The notes under the pieces were generated by a model. The model worked only from the letters and a program-made list of their open reading frames with translations, ran no database searches and was not told the origin of the DNA. The position numbers and the translations under genes are program-made. Below, one piece after another: positions 42,437 to 53,222 of a stretch of 64,000 bases of DNA; the first letter of the stretch is position 1, and each line of letters begins with the position of its first letter. Source of the DNA: Phoma sp. XZ068 (lineage: Eukaryota; Ascomycota; Dothideomycetes; Pleosporales; Didymellaceae); NCBI GenBank assembly GCA_004835665.1, contig RBKR01000017.1:310001-374000 (forward strand). Reading direction: 5' to 3'.

Positions 42437-45108
42437 ATGGACGAGCGCGACAGCAAGGAGAGCAAGGCGGCCCACCGGCGGCTGTCCAAGAAGGCTCGCG
42501 AGCGCGCGCCGCCGCCCGTCAGCTACAACAATAAGTACAGCACCGCCAACACGCTCAAACGCGCGCCCTCTGCTGCGTCGTACTTTGAGCGCTCCGGCAG
42601 CTACAACTCGGGCCTTGGCGTCGCTGCAGCCGCGGGAAGCCAGCCTGCCCCGTCGAGCAGCCTCCGCCGGTCCCCCTCGCTGCTCACGCCGCTGACCGAG
42701 AGCGCATACGGCCTCCACGACGCGCCCGCGAGCAGGCTGCCCTCTGGCCACGAGCTGGTCGGCGACTCGTTCACGCACATAGTCGCGGGTGCCCAGCCCG
42801 CGCACTCGCAGCCCTCGCCCTCGCAGCACGCCCAGCAGCTGCGCCCGCCCGGCCCCGTGCACGCCCAAACCGACGGGCCCGCGCGCTTCAAGAAGAGCCC
42901 CCGCCTGCGCCAGTCGACGTCGTTCCAGCAGCTCGCCCGCAAGATGGACACCCCGCCGTCGGGCACCAAGAGCCCGCGCAACCGCTACAGCGACGACGGC
43001 GATGGCGCCAAGCGCAAGCCCGACAGCGGCAAGAAGAAGGGCACCTTCTCGACCTTTGTGAGCAACATGCTGGGCTCGCCGCGCCGCCCGACCATCTCGA
43101 CGCCCACGAACCCCATGCACGTCACCCACGTCAGCATCGACAACGAGACGGGCGAGTTTACCGTACGCCCACCCCTCCACCCGTCTGTGTAGACCGTGCT
43201 AACCAGCCAGGGCCTCCCCAGGGAGTGGCAGCGCATGCTGCAGCAGAATGGCATCACCGAGCAGGAGCAGAAGCAGCACCCCCAGGCCGCCATGGACGTC
43301 GTCAACTTCTACAAGAACAACGCCGAGAAGAACGGCGACGACGACGTCTGGGAGAAGATGGGCGCCGCCCACCCCCATCACCAGTCGCTCAACCCCGCCT
43401 ACGGATCAGCCCAGCCCCTCAGCCCCCCGCAGAGTCCACGATTCCCTCGCAACGAACACGACAGCTTCGAGAACCCCCGTGCTCCACCCCCCGTACCCCT
43501 CCCCCGCAGCCTGACCTCCCCCGTACCGAACACGGCCCAGCTCAACGGCTCCATCATCCCCCACCGACCTGCTCCTCGCCCGCCGGGTGCTGCGGCTGGC
43601 TCAGCGAATCTTGTACCCACGCGAGCTGCTCCTACCGCGCCTCATCTCCAGCAACGCCAGGATGACATGCCTCCGGTCGTCTACGCCTCTCCCCAGGCCA
43701 CAGACAGCGCATATGGCACCTCCACCTCGTCAGCACCGCGCAGCCGCGCAAACACCACAGGTGGGACGCCTCCCCGGTTCGATTCGCCGTCCAACAGCCA
43801 GACTGCCATTTCGCCTGCTCAGCAATACCAGCAGCAGCAGGCCCAGGCAATGGCTGCGGTCCAGCACTCCATGAACAGCCACAAGCAGCAGCCGCCCCAT
43901 CTCGGTCGAAGCGTCAGCCAGAAAGTACCGCAACCGCAGCCCTTCAACCACGGACCTCCACACGTACAGCCCTCGCCGCAACAACAACTCGCCCAGCAAA
44001 TGGACCCGCAGAACATTCCCCTTCCCTCACAACAAGTGCAACAACCACAACCACAACAACCACGCGTAGGCCCAGCACCCCGACCACGGCAAAGACCGAG
44101 GCAAAGCCAGGGCCCTGATATCGTCGCCAAGCTCAACGCCATCTGCACAAACGCCGACCCCACAACGCGATACCGCCAGCTGAACAAGATCGGCCAGGGT
44201 GCGTCCGGTGGTGTGTACCAGGCGTACGAGGTCAGCACCAACAAGTGCGTCGCCATCAAGCAGATGAACCTGGAACAGCAGCCCAAGAAGGATTTGATCA
44301 TCAACGAGATTTTGGTCATGAAGGACAGCAAGCACAAGAATATTGTAAACTTTATGGACAGTTTCCTGGTACGGGGTGATTTGTGGGTGGTCATGGAGTA
44401 CATGGAGGGTGGCAGTCTGACCGATGTGGTGACGTTCAACATCATGTCAGAAGGTCAGATTGCTGCGGTGTGCCGAGAGGTGCTCCACGGTCTTCAGCAC
44501 CTGCATTCCAAGGGCGTTATCCACAGAGACATCAAGTCTGACAACATTCTCCTGTCTCTGGAGGGCAATATCAAGCTGAGTAAGTGTGTGAACTATTTGC
44601 CATGACAAGCCTAACGTTTTGTAGCCGATTTCGGATTCTGCGCGCAAATCAACGAGCACCACAACAAGCGCACGACCATGGTGGGAACTCCCTACTGGAT
44701 GGCACCAGAGGTTGTCACGCGCAAGGAGTACGGCCGCAAGGTCGACATCTGGTCATTGGGCATCATGGCCATTGAAATGATCGAGGGAGAACCGCCGTAC
44801 CTCAACGAGAGCCCTCTGCGCGCTCTCTGGCTCATCGCCACCAACGGCACACCCACGATCAAGGAGGAGCACGCGCTGTCCCCCGTTTTCCGCGACTTCC
44901 TCGGATTCTCGCTGAAGGTTGACCCTGATAAGCGCGCGAGCGCCCACGATCTTCTTGTCGTATGTACACCCTCCTCCTATCATGATCAAACTAACTCCTC
45001 TAGCACCCCTTCATTCAGACATCAGAACCGCTCAACACGCTCGCCCCGCTTGTGTTGTCTGCGCGAAAAGCACGAGCTGATGAGAGGAAGAAGAAGGGCG
45101 GTATGTGA
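42437..45108 (+). CDS. ste20: STE20-type p21-activated protein kinase
   Basis: Exons 42437-43162, 43211-44579, 44625-44959 and 45004-45108, giving 844 residues. A CRIB/p21-binding domain starts at ~218 (ISTPTNPMHVTHVSID); the first intron lies inside it, joining EFT to GLPREW. A Pro/Gln-rich linker follows. The kinase domain (~562-815) has IGQGASGGVY, VAIKQM, HRDIKSDN, DFGFCAQ and GTPYWMAPE with the activating Thr. No PH domain is present, which separates it from CLA4. Ste20 kinases bind GTP-Cdc42 and act on MAPK cascades and actin polarity. The last splice site at GGCG-GTATGT could continue the protein past the TGA only through an implausibly short 23-nt intron, so I end at GGM. Start context GCCGCCATGG is strong. 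Confidence 0.93.
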
Positions 45109-46067
45109 TTTGTTTCTTTCCAGGTTCTGGTGTCTCATCCAGGAACCTAGGAAAAGTTGCGGCGCATACCAACGGTTCTTCCCACAACAACACGGAATCG
45201 TATGCCGAGTGGTACGGCAAAACGGAGGCGTTGTGAGGTCGGGTGATAGTTGGGCCGACCAATGAGAGTATTGCGTTGGTTATGCATGCAAGCTGCAGGA
45301 CCCCGTCCATAACATGGCAGCTTTGGATCTAGGTCCCGCGTTCAAGCGACACATCTGCGACCGGACAGCGTGGGCGAGCACCAGCGACCTATGAACTTCG
45401 ATGTACATCTCTAGACAGCATTGCGGAGCGATCGAGCACATTTCGTTAGGTATGCAGTCGTCCAGCGGCTAGCATGCATCGACACAGATTTGGATTTCGG
45501 GGATTGGCGTCGAGGAGAGCAGCGTGGTGGTTTCAGCACGCTTTACGATTCATCATGTTCAGAAATGTTTGTGCCTTATACACCACCTTCAATCTATAGT
45601 GTCTATACTACTAGGAGGGCGTCATGGTTACCGGCTTGCCACGATCGGCGTGGAGTCGAATCTAAGATATCAAAAGACTTGGTTATGAAGTATTATACGC
45701 TGCAGATGAGGATATTTTCTCGTGACTATCCAAAACGCTGACCGTTTGTACACCGCAAGTGGTGATTCAAGTCGGCAGTGCAGCCCAACGACATGTCAGC
45801 CTTGCAAGGTGTGGCGCAGTTGGGTGTTCGCGTGCGCCGTCGTCATTCTCCACCCCGCTAGACCGTATCCTAGCTCGGCAGGAGCTCACCAAGCCTCCTA
45901 CATACGACACCTCTGAGCTCACCCTCCCTCAAAGACGCCGACCGACTGCGACCGACTGCGACCTCCCGCCACGCGTCGTCTCTCCCACTGCAGTTATCTC
46001 AAAACCCACACATTTCCATCGCACGTCTTCAACCCGAGCTCGACCGGCGCAACAGGCAGCAGACATC
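45109..46067. other. Intergenic between STE20 and HSE1
   Basis: About 960 bp. It holds the STE20 3' UTR and the HSE1 promoter and C-rich leader (from ~45840). An open 37-codon stretch directly after the STE20 stop is noted in the findings. Nothing else is recognised. Confidence 0.55.
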
Positions 46068-48109
46068 ATGTTCCGGGCGCAGTCGAACATCTTCGACGAT
46101 GTCGTCGTCAAGGCCACAGACGAGAACCTGACGAGCGAGAACTGGGAGTACATACTGGTATGCCATACGTTGTTGTGTGAACCGGGCGCTTAGAGCTCCC
46201 CGTGGTCGCCACCTGATCCAGATACTGACGTGTTCAGGATGTATGCGACAAGGTCGGCTCCTCAGACACAGGCGCACAGCAAGCCGTCGCGGCCATGATC
46301 AAGCGGCTAGCACATCGCAATGCCAACGTACAGCTATACACGCTCGAGCTTGCCAATGCCCTCAGCCAGAACTGCGGCGTAAAGATGCACAAGGAGCTTG
46401 CTTCACGGAGCTTTACAGATGCGCTGCTGAGGCTTGCAAATGACAGGAACACGCACCAGCAAGTCAAGGCCAAGATTCTCGAGCGCATGGCCGAATGGTC
46501 GGAGATGTTCTCCCGTGATCCAGATCTTGGAATTATGCAGGGCGCCTACAACAAGCTCAAGTCGCAGAGTATGTTAACCAACTTTCCTTATGGCCAAGTG
46601 TGAACTAACAACCCAGACCCCAACCTCCGAGCCCCATCCAAACCGCAAAAGACCCAGATCTCCGAGACCGACCGCCAGAAAGAGGAGGAGGAGCTGCAAA
46701 TGGCACTGGCCATGTCGATACGAGAGTCAAAGGGCGCCGCACCTTCATCTGCACAGTCGAACGCTCAAGACGCAAGCGCTGGTGCCAGCTCACAACCAGC
46801 ACAGACTCCCGCGCCAGCACCGCAAGGAACAACGGCGGCGACAGTCTCGCGGGTACGCGCCTTGTACGACTTCCAACCTTCCGAGCCCGGCGAGCTGCAG
46901 TTCAAGAAGGGCGACATCATTGCTGTGCTCGAGTCGGTGTACAAGGACTGGTGGAAGGGATCGCTACGTGGCCAGACTGGTATCTTCCCGCTGAACTACG
47001 TCGAGAAGCTGCAGGACCCCACACGAGAAGAGCTGGAGAGGGAAGCACAGATGGAGGCTGAGGTGTTTGCGCAGATTCGCAACGTGGAGAAGCTGCTTGC
47101 ACTGCTCAGCACAAGTTCACAGGGAGGCGGCGATGTTCGTGACAATGAAGAAATCACAGAGCTCTACCACTCGACGTTGGCTATCAGACCGAAGTTGATC
47201 GAGCTCATTGGCAAATACTCGCAAAAGAAGGGTAAGTCTGAGATATCATTTATATTGACAACGCTAACAAGCTTAGACGACTTCACGCAACTGAATGAGA
47301 AATTCATCAAGGGCCGCCGTGATTACGAATCTTTACTTGAAGCCTCAATGACACAGGCAGCACAGCCAGCATACGGTGGCCGTCCCGGATACGGCGCCTA
47401 CAACGCACCCCCTCCTTCTCAGTACAGCGGCTACCCTCCTAGCTCCGCACAACAGGATCCTAACCGCTTCTACGGCGCTGGAGCACCCCCATCGCAAGGA
47501 CCTCCCGGGCAATACCCACCCACAGGCTCAAACCCAGCCTTCTTCATGGTACCTCCGGAGCAGCGCCAGCAGCAAACCCCAGCACCACAGGCTCCTCCAT
47601 CAAACGCTTTCAACGACCCGAGTCTGAGCAGGGTCCCCGTCGGTCGACCCCAGAGCTTCGCGCCGCAGGAGCTGTCAACAGGCCACTACGACTCGCCCGT
47701 CGACAACCGCCACTCCTTCCACGGCGCTCCACCAGGCGCTCCCCCAGCAGAACAGTACTCGTACCCCCCACAGCAACAGACGCAACCACCTGGCTACCCC
47801 CCTCAGTCCAGCGCTCCCCCGCCCCAGCAGACCCCGCAGAACCCGTACGAGCACATCACTTCGCCCCCTCCACAGCAGCAACACGACCAGCAGCCTTCCG
47901 ATCCCTACCCTCAGGCACCGCAGCAGAATCAGTACGGCTACCCGCCCCAACAGCCGAGCCAGCCAGGCTACGCACCGCCTGCACCGCCGGGCACGTCGAG
48001 TCCCGCACCGCAAAGCCAGGCGTATTTGCCGTATAGGCCGGGTGGGCAGGCACCGGGTGCGCCGAGTGCGCCTGTAGGAGGTGGTGGGGATGAGGGTTTT
48101 TATCGGTAG
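46068..48109 (+). CDS. hse1: HSE1, ESCRT-0 subunit (VHS-UIM-SH3)
   Basis: Exons 46068-46157, 46238-46568, 46617-47231 and 47277-48109, giving 622 residues. The order is VHS domain (1-145, beginning NIFDDVVVKATDENLTSENW), a UIM at ~162-180 (EEEELQMALAMSIRES), an SH3 domain at ~217-275 (VRALYDFQPSEPGELQFKKG..WWKG..GIFPLNYVE), a helical GAT-like core, and a Pro/Gln/Tyr-rich tail. That is the HSE1/STAM architecture. With VPS27 it forms ESCRT-0 on endosomes, binds ubiquitinated cargo and passes it to ESCRT-I; the tail may recruit ubiquitin enzymes. All introns are short with clean borders. Confidence 0.95.
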
Positions 48110-48624
48110 ATTGTAGTGTAGTTAGATACCACTGAATGCATGGCGCTTTGCAGATGTTCACCTTTGGAGGGAAATGTGTGATGTGATGTGATGGTGATAG
48201 TGCGGCAGATGTAGATGTTGAGATGAAGCGTTTAGTAAGGGCGTGCAGGGCTGATGCTTAGTATACTTTCAATGCTGAACTGAGACTAAAACGAGATGTC
48301 CTTGCAAATGCGCTGTTTTTCAAGGATATCTGGCCGTGAATGTATACGCATCGAATTCGCATCCTACACGAAGTCGTTGGCTTATGCGCCTAACTGTGAA
48401 ACACACGCCTAATCCTTCGGTACAAACAACAGCACCACTCCAAAGAAGGCACTTCAAGTGAAAATGAATAACCGCTTTACTTAAATATCACTAGCAGCCG
48501 TAGCCGTAGACACCACAATCCCCCAAACTCCGCAACCCAATACTCGCTGAAACCCGCGCAGTAAATATATCGAATCATATCGTATCGTCGTCATCACACC
48601 GCAGCGAACATTGCCACTATGTGT
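48110..48624. other. Intergenic, 3' flank of HSE1
   Basis: About 515 bp of 3' flanking DNA shared by convergent genes. No gene is recognised. Confidence 0.5.
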
Positions 48625-48744
48625 CTACATGACAGTACACGGGATGCAGCAGCACGAGCAGTCGTCGGTCGAAATGCAGCTGCACTTGCCGGGCTGGGGC
48701 TTGACGACCGAGCTGGCGGACGAGGAGATGGTGGATGCCGGCAT
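48625..48744 (-). CDS. Tiny Cys-rich protein (39 aa) ending in a CaaX-like motif
   Basis: A 39-codon frame with start at 48744 and TAG at 48627-48625. The first 20 residues are Ser-rich (MPASTISSSASSVVKPQPGK). The last 19 contain seven cysteines: CSC, then DCSCCC, then IPC, ending in CTVM. The Cys density recalls metallothioneins. The final four residues fit a CaaX prenylation box with Met, and adjacent cysteines could be palmitoylated, giving a membrane-anchored peptide. Those are alternatives, both inferred. Start context CGAAAATG is good for a fungus. An antisense frame of 80 codons overlaps but is unremarkable. It could be chance; the Cys pattern is the main argument. Confidence 0.5.
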   Translation of the reverse strand: MPASTISSSASSVVKPQPGKCSCISTDDCSCCCIPCTVM

Positions 48745-49246
48745 TTTCGATTTCGTGTTGGAGTGGACTTTCAAAGTCGTTGTCGATTGGCGACTAGATA
48801 TGATCGAGGTTCAAGGAGCTGACGTTGGAGCTGAATGGTGCTGCGAGGGTTAGCTATTTCACCCACCAAAACAAGAGGGGGTGTAATTACCGAATACACG
48901 CGATGTAGGGAACTCGGGTTTGGGTATGAAGCTGAAGGTGTTCAGGAGAATGGGCGATTTATGGTTGCGTAGGGACCGTTCTGGAGCCCTGATTATGCCC
49001 AAACGCGCTATACCTGTGACAGCTTGGCGTGAATTGCGGATGACGTCTCACTTAAGGCGGTGCAGCGATCGTGGCGCGACGCCCCAACTTCGGCAGCAGT
49101 CGTGCAGGGGTGTGCAGAAATAGCAACGCCGACAATTTCGAATGCTTCACAATGTCTCGATTTCCGTTCATATATTGATCTCAAGTTGGGTACTAGCTTG
49201 GTCATGTACCAAAATTCTGCTTCGTCACAAGAGTGAATCTGGGAGC
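48745..49246. other. Intergenic, nothing recognised
   Basis: About 500 bp between the tiny Cys-rich frame and the LSB5 stop codon. It would contain the promoter of the tiny gene and the LSB5 3' UTR. Confidence 0.5.
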
Positions 49247-50573
49247 TCATACATCCCTCCAATTCGGCTCCTTCTTCTCAGCCCAGGGTGTTGCAACAGC
49301 TGCATAAATTGTCAGTTGAGGTCTGATAAGAGAAAACACTTGTACATACCATTGCTGTCTCCAAACGGATCGTCATCGTCCTCCGGCTCGCTGTCTGGAT
49401 CAGCTCGTTGCTTTTCCACAGGAACAGGAGGAGGCATGGGAATGCTCATTGGCCGCGGCGGTTTCGCAGGAGGAGCCTCGTCCTGCATCTTCAAGCTAGC
49501 CATCTTCGCCTGAGCAACGTCTGACTCGTCCTCACTGTCGCTGTCATCGTCGTCAATGCTTCTATCCATAATCTCAAAGGCCATGAGCCCCTTCACGAGC
49601 TCGTCATTCGCGTTGAGTAGACCGCCGATGTACTGTTCGGATTCGACAAGATGGATGTAGCGCAGGATCTGGCGACGTAGTTGCTTGCAGGCTTCAAATC
49701 GCTTCATCACCTCTGGGTTTTCACTGACGCGCTGCTGTTCTCGGTTGATGAGCTGCAGGCCGTTTAGAAGGTTGGCGCTTGCAACGTTCGCCGAGGCCAT
49801 CGTCTCCAACATCTGACCCTTCTCCCTCTCGAGATTGAACTTCTGTCCCTTCGGCGTCTTCTTGTCTTTCTTGCTTCTACTAAAGAGTGACGAGCCGCCA
49901 GATGACGTCGTAGAACCCAATGCAACGGGTCTGCTTGACGACGAAGACGTATGCGGAGGATCAGGCCGCCGAGGTTGAGGTGCTGGTGGGGGCGAGTGCT
50001 CTTCGCGCTCACGAGCCGCTTCAGCATCTTGCTCGCGGATGATCCGAGATTGTTGTGGCTGCGGTCGGCTCTTGCGGGGAAGCTCCTTGTGCAGGGCAGC
50101 AATACGCTCGAGACCAGGCGTGCCTTTGTACGCAACGGCCCACTGGCGGAAGAGGACATTGACTCGTTTGCGAACATCAACATCGGCTGTCTCGTCACGC
50201 GCCAATATGCGCAGGCGTTCCAGGAGAGGCTCATCTGCGAAAGCTTTCTGGAACCTCGAGCCGGCGTTCTGAATCAAAGCGTCTAGTATCACCAACGCAC
50301 GGATCTGGCGATGCGCGTCTCCATACTTCCTGTTCTTGTTAGTTTATGCTGTATGTGCGACTTCAACACGTACAGCTTCTTTCGCAATGCACGTGCTGCT
50401 TCGGTAGGGCCGGTTGACTGAATACGAATGACTTCGATAAGATCAACAACACCGCCGATGTCCTGGAGATATCAGTATATCAACATTCGTAGCGAAGGTT
50501 TGCTTACATTCTCTTCGTATTGTTCACTGGTCAATCGGTCGACCTGGACCGTGACAGCCGAGAAAGGTTTCGC
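49247..50573 (-). CDS. lsb5: LSB5-like VHS/GAT protein (N-terminal exon unresolved)
   Basis: Visible exons are 50573-50508, 50462-50374, 50329-49350 and 49299-49247, encoding 395 residues from AKPFSAVTVQVDRLTSEQYE. This is the VHS domain, followed by a GAT-like helical region around residues 220-310 (ANLLNGLQLINREQQ). An acidic, Pro-rich tail ends in PFGDSN-AVATPWAEKKEPNW after the last intron. Yeast Lsb5 binds the WASP homologue Las17 and ubiquitin and links actin patches to endocytosis. A short first exon with the ATG must lie within about 170-350 bp upstream. The upstream frame containing MPKFKSTRKP is a candidate, but I found no acceptable donor site, so the start is left open. Confidence 0.85.
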
Positions 50574-51470
50574 CTATCGTCAATCCACAACCTTAGTACT
50601 TGGTGGCAGTGTTTGAAGAAACAGAGTGGACATGGATTCTCGAAGATAGGAAGATCGGCGTAGGCGTTGGGCGGTTTGTGATGATGGAGGGGCTTGCGAG
50701 TGGATTTGAATTTGGGCATTTTCCAGCTGATAACGCTCCGACGGCACGAAGGCAATGATGGAAAGTCGCAAGACACCATTGAGTCAATAGAGGTCACGCG
50801 ACAGAGCGCCTTGCTGTCCAAGAGTGGCGCAAGGCTCAGAAATCCAGAGTCCATGATGAGAATTGACGAAAGGCTTGATGTGGAGGTATGAAAAATTGGC
50901 TTCGTTGAAACAAGGGTCCGTGTAGTCGTCTTATACATCTCGAGACTATTGACTTACCGGCATATCGAAGATTATCTCAGGGAGGCTCTACCCGCCGCCA
51001 GCTATATTTGGATGTCGAGGTTATATGAGAAGGTCTGGAACAAACAGCCTTGTTTCGTTTGGCCAAATGGGGGTTGCGGTGGGAAAGCACACGACTTGTG
51101 TTTAGACGTCTGCTTCAGGGCTAATGCTGATGGTGGTCGTTGGAAGCCGGTGTTACAGACAGAAATAGCGCCGCACAGAGACGGGTGTTGGCCGTGTCAG
51201 CGAAAACCGCAGAACGCTCAAAGTAGTGCGGGTGGTGTTAAAAGAAGTTCAGTATGTTGAAGAGTAGCCCGGTGATGCAGTGAATGGAGCTGCCTTGATC
51301 TGGAGCTCCGGAATGCCCCGCGCTAGTGGTGGGGCCTGGGCTGAGCAGGCACGAGTCAGCCTCAGGTCGGGTACGCATTCCTCCTTCCGCACATGAACTC
51401 GACTGTACTTGCCGTATAGTTACTCATGAAAGTCATGAATACGGCGGTTATTCCATATCAAGGCAGGGCC
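50574..51470. other. Intergenic containing the missing LSB5 start exon
   Basis: About 900 bp between divergent genes. A minus-strand frame (50938-50531) overlaps the first visible LSB5 exon in another frame and may include the true first exon. Nothing else is recognised. Confidence 0.5.
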
Positions 51471-52894
51471 ATGGAGGCGAAGGGAGGAGCTGGTGACGTC
51501 GCGTGAGAGCCCAAACCACGCGTCCACTCATCAATCTCCACCATGCCAGCCTTTACCATGCACTGACACTAGAATACAGAAGTTATGCGCCAGGCTTCAC
51601 TGCCATCAATCACTGCTCGCAGCTGACCTCATCTCCGCAAATATCGCAGAATCAGACTGAAATTACAAGCAAGTCAAGTCAACGCAGAAACCCTACCATA
51701 GCAACATACCTTGGTCTGGGCGACACTGTAGAGCCTGCGCATCTGGTAAAGTACGCTCCAGCAGCAGATGATCAAGCTCCTCCACAGCCAATGCGAAAGC
51801 GCTCATCGCCACGAAACGGCGAAAAGGCGTCGAGGAAGAAGGCCAGTGCATACAGGAAGAAAGTGTCAAATCAACAGCCTGTATCCGAGAATGTTGTGAC
51901 CAAGCAGCTCGATCAGTCCGTTCCTCACAGTCTGGGCTCCAATCAAGTACCTCTGCCTGCCCCTACCACTTCTACTGCGACGGCTGCAGCGGCTGAGCAA
52001 TTACGAACGGACCATCAAGAACAAGGCTCACGCAGCACCGCTGTGGAAAGTACCGTTCCGCTAATTGAGATGTCCTGTGCTACTGCGGACGACGATGACT
52101 TTGGCCAGCTATGCTTCGATTTCGAGTCCAGTACTCACACTGCTGTCTCAGCTTACACGTCAGAGCTTGCGGATATGCAATTCGACGAGGACAATTTCGA
52201 TGATGATCTTATGGATGCCGACCTTCTTGATTTGACAGATACGATTGATGATTCCAATTCTGAATTCCAGTTGAGCTCACCCAATGCCCACCTTGTGCGT
52301 GAACCACTTCAGCAATCATTGACTAGCACATCTGCAGACACCGATGTTGTCCTGGAAGAGGATAAACATTCCGGTCATTCGTCGAAGAAGTTCATATCGC
52401 CAGTCACTCCCACGACTCGACTCATTGCAACGACCGATGCTCGGAAGCCGATTGTCAGACCAGCATTCCCCGCTGCAGTCCGCGACCGTTCGCCCATCAT
52501 CGGTCTGTCGTCAAATACGTTACTGCGAACTTGCTTCCGTATCGGCGAAGCTATCAACCAAAGCTGTCAAGTGGTGAAGACCGGCAACAACATTCTTATC
52601 GAGCTTTACGCCAGGGTGCTCACCTCCGAGCGTGACGACTTGCAGCAGCGATTCACTTTCTGCGATCTGTTCCATGCCAAACCTCCGTACATCCAAGCCA
52701 CCTATGCTGCTGCAATATGGAAGACGGTTCAGCTGTTCGAGTATGACAGCGGACGCCTGCTGCAACAAGGCAGAATGTGCCGGTGCATAGGTACGATGAA
52801 GCGCAATGGAAAAGACTGGACCATGACTGTACTGAATGTGTGGGAAGCGACCTGGGACGATGTTCAATGGGTAGAAGGTATCGTCAAGGGTTGA
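51471..52894 (+). CDS. Conserved fungal protein with globular C-terminal domain, unassigned
   Basis: The long frame has no ATG near its start. A plausible model begins at ATG 51471 (22-nt exon), splices 51493-51572 (GTGACG..CACTAG) in phase 1, and continues to 52894, giving about 447 residues. Residues up to ~310 are low-complexity with an acidic patch (DEDNFDDDLMDADLLDLTD). The last ~130 residues look like a folded domain: LLRTCFRIGEAINQSC, ILIELYARV, FCDLFHAKPPY, LFEYDSGRLL, GRMCRCIGTMKR and NVWEATWDDVQWVEGI. The alternating beta pattern resembles an OB-like fold; I believe it is conserved in filamentous fungi, function unknown to me. The alternative start is Met at about 51788. Confidence 0.72.
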
Positions 52895-53222
52895 CAAACG
52901 TCATCAGGGGTCAGCCATGTGAGACAATCTTCAAAAATCTGATTGTGAAAATACGAAGATCTTCATGTAAAGATATTGAACAAGGTATCGGATTCCCGGC
53001 AAAGGTAGTTCATCTTGTGGAGAGTTTGATTTAATGCAAGGGTTGTGACATAATCGCGCTTGCCACGTGAGATTGAATAACCGCCCCGCTTCATGCACCC
53101 GACCTTCCCTCAAGGCCCGTGGTTCATCATGAAAGCCAATCTTGCGAAACGCACAGTCTTCTTGATGCCTCTGGCTGATATGTTGACACCCAACGATCAC
53201 TTCTTCACCATCAGCAATAGAC
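52895..53222. other. Intergenic, nothing recognised
   Basis: About 330 bp with the promoter and leader of the next gene. No element is seen. Confidence 0.5.

Noticed and set aside
42317..43180. 287-codon minus-strand open frame
   Set aside because: Antisense to the first STE20 exon in GC-rich DNA. Arg/Gly/Ala-rich, no motif.
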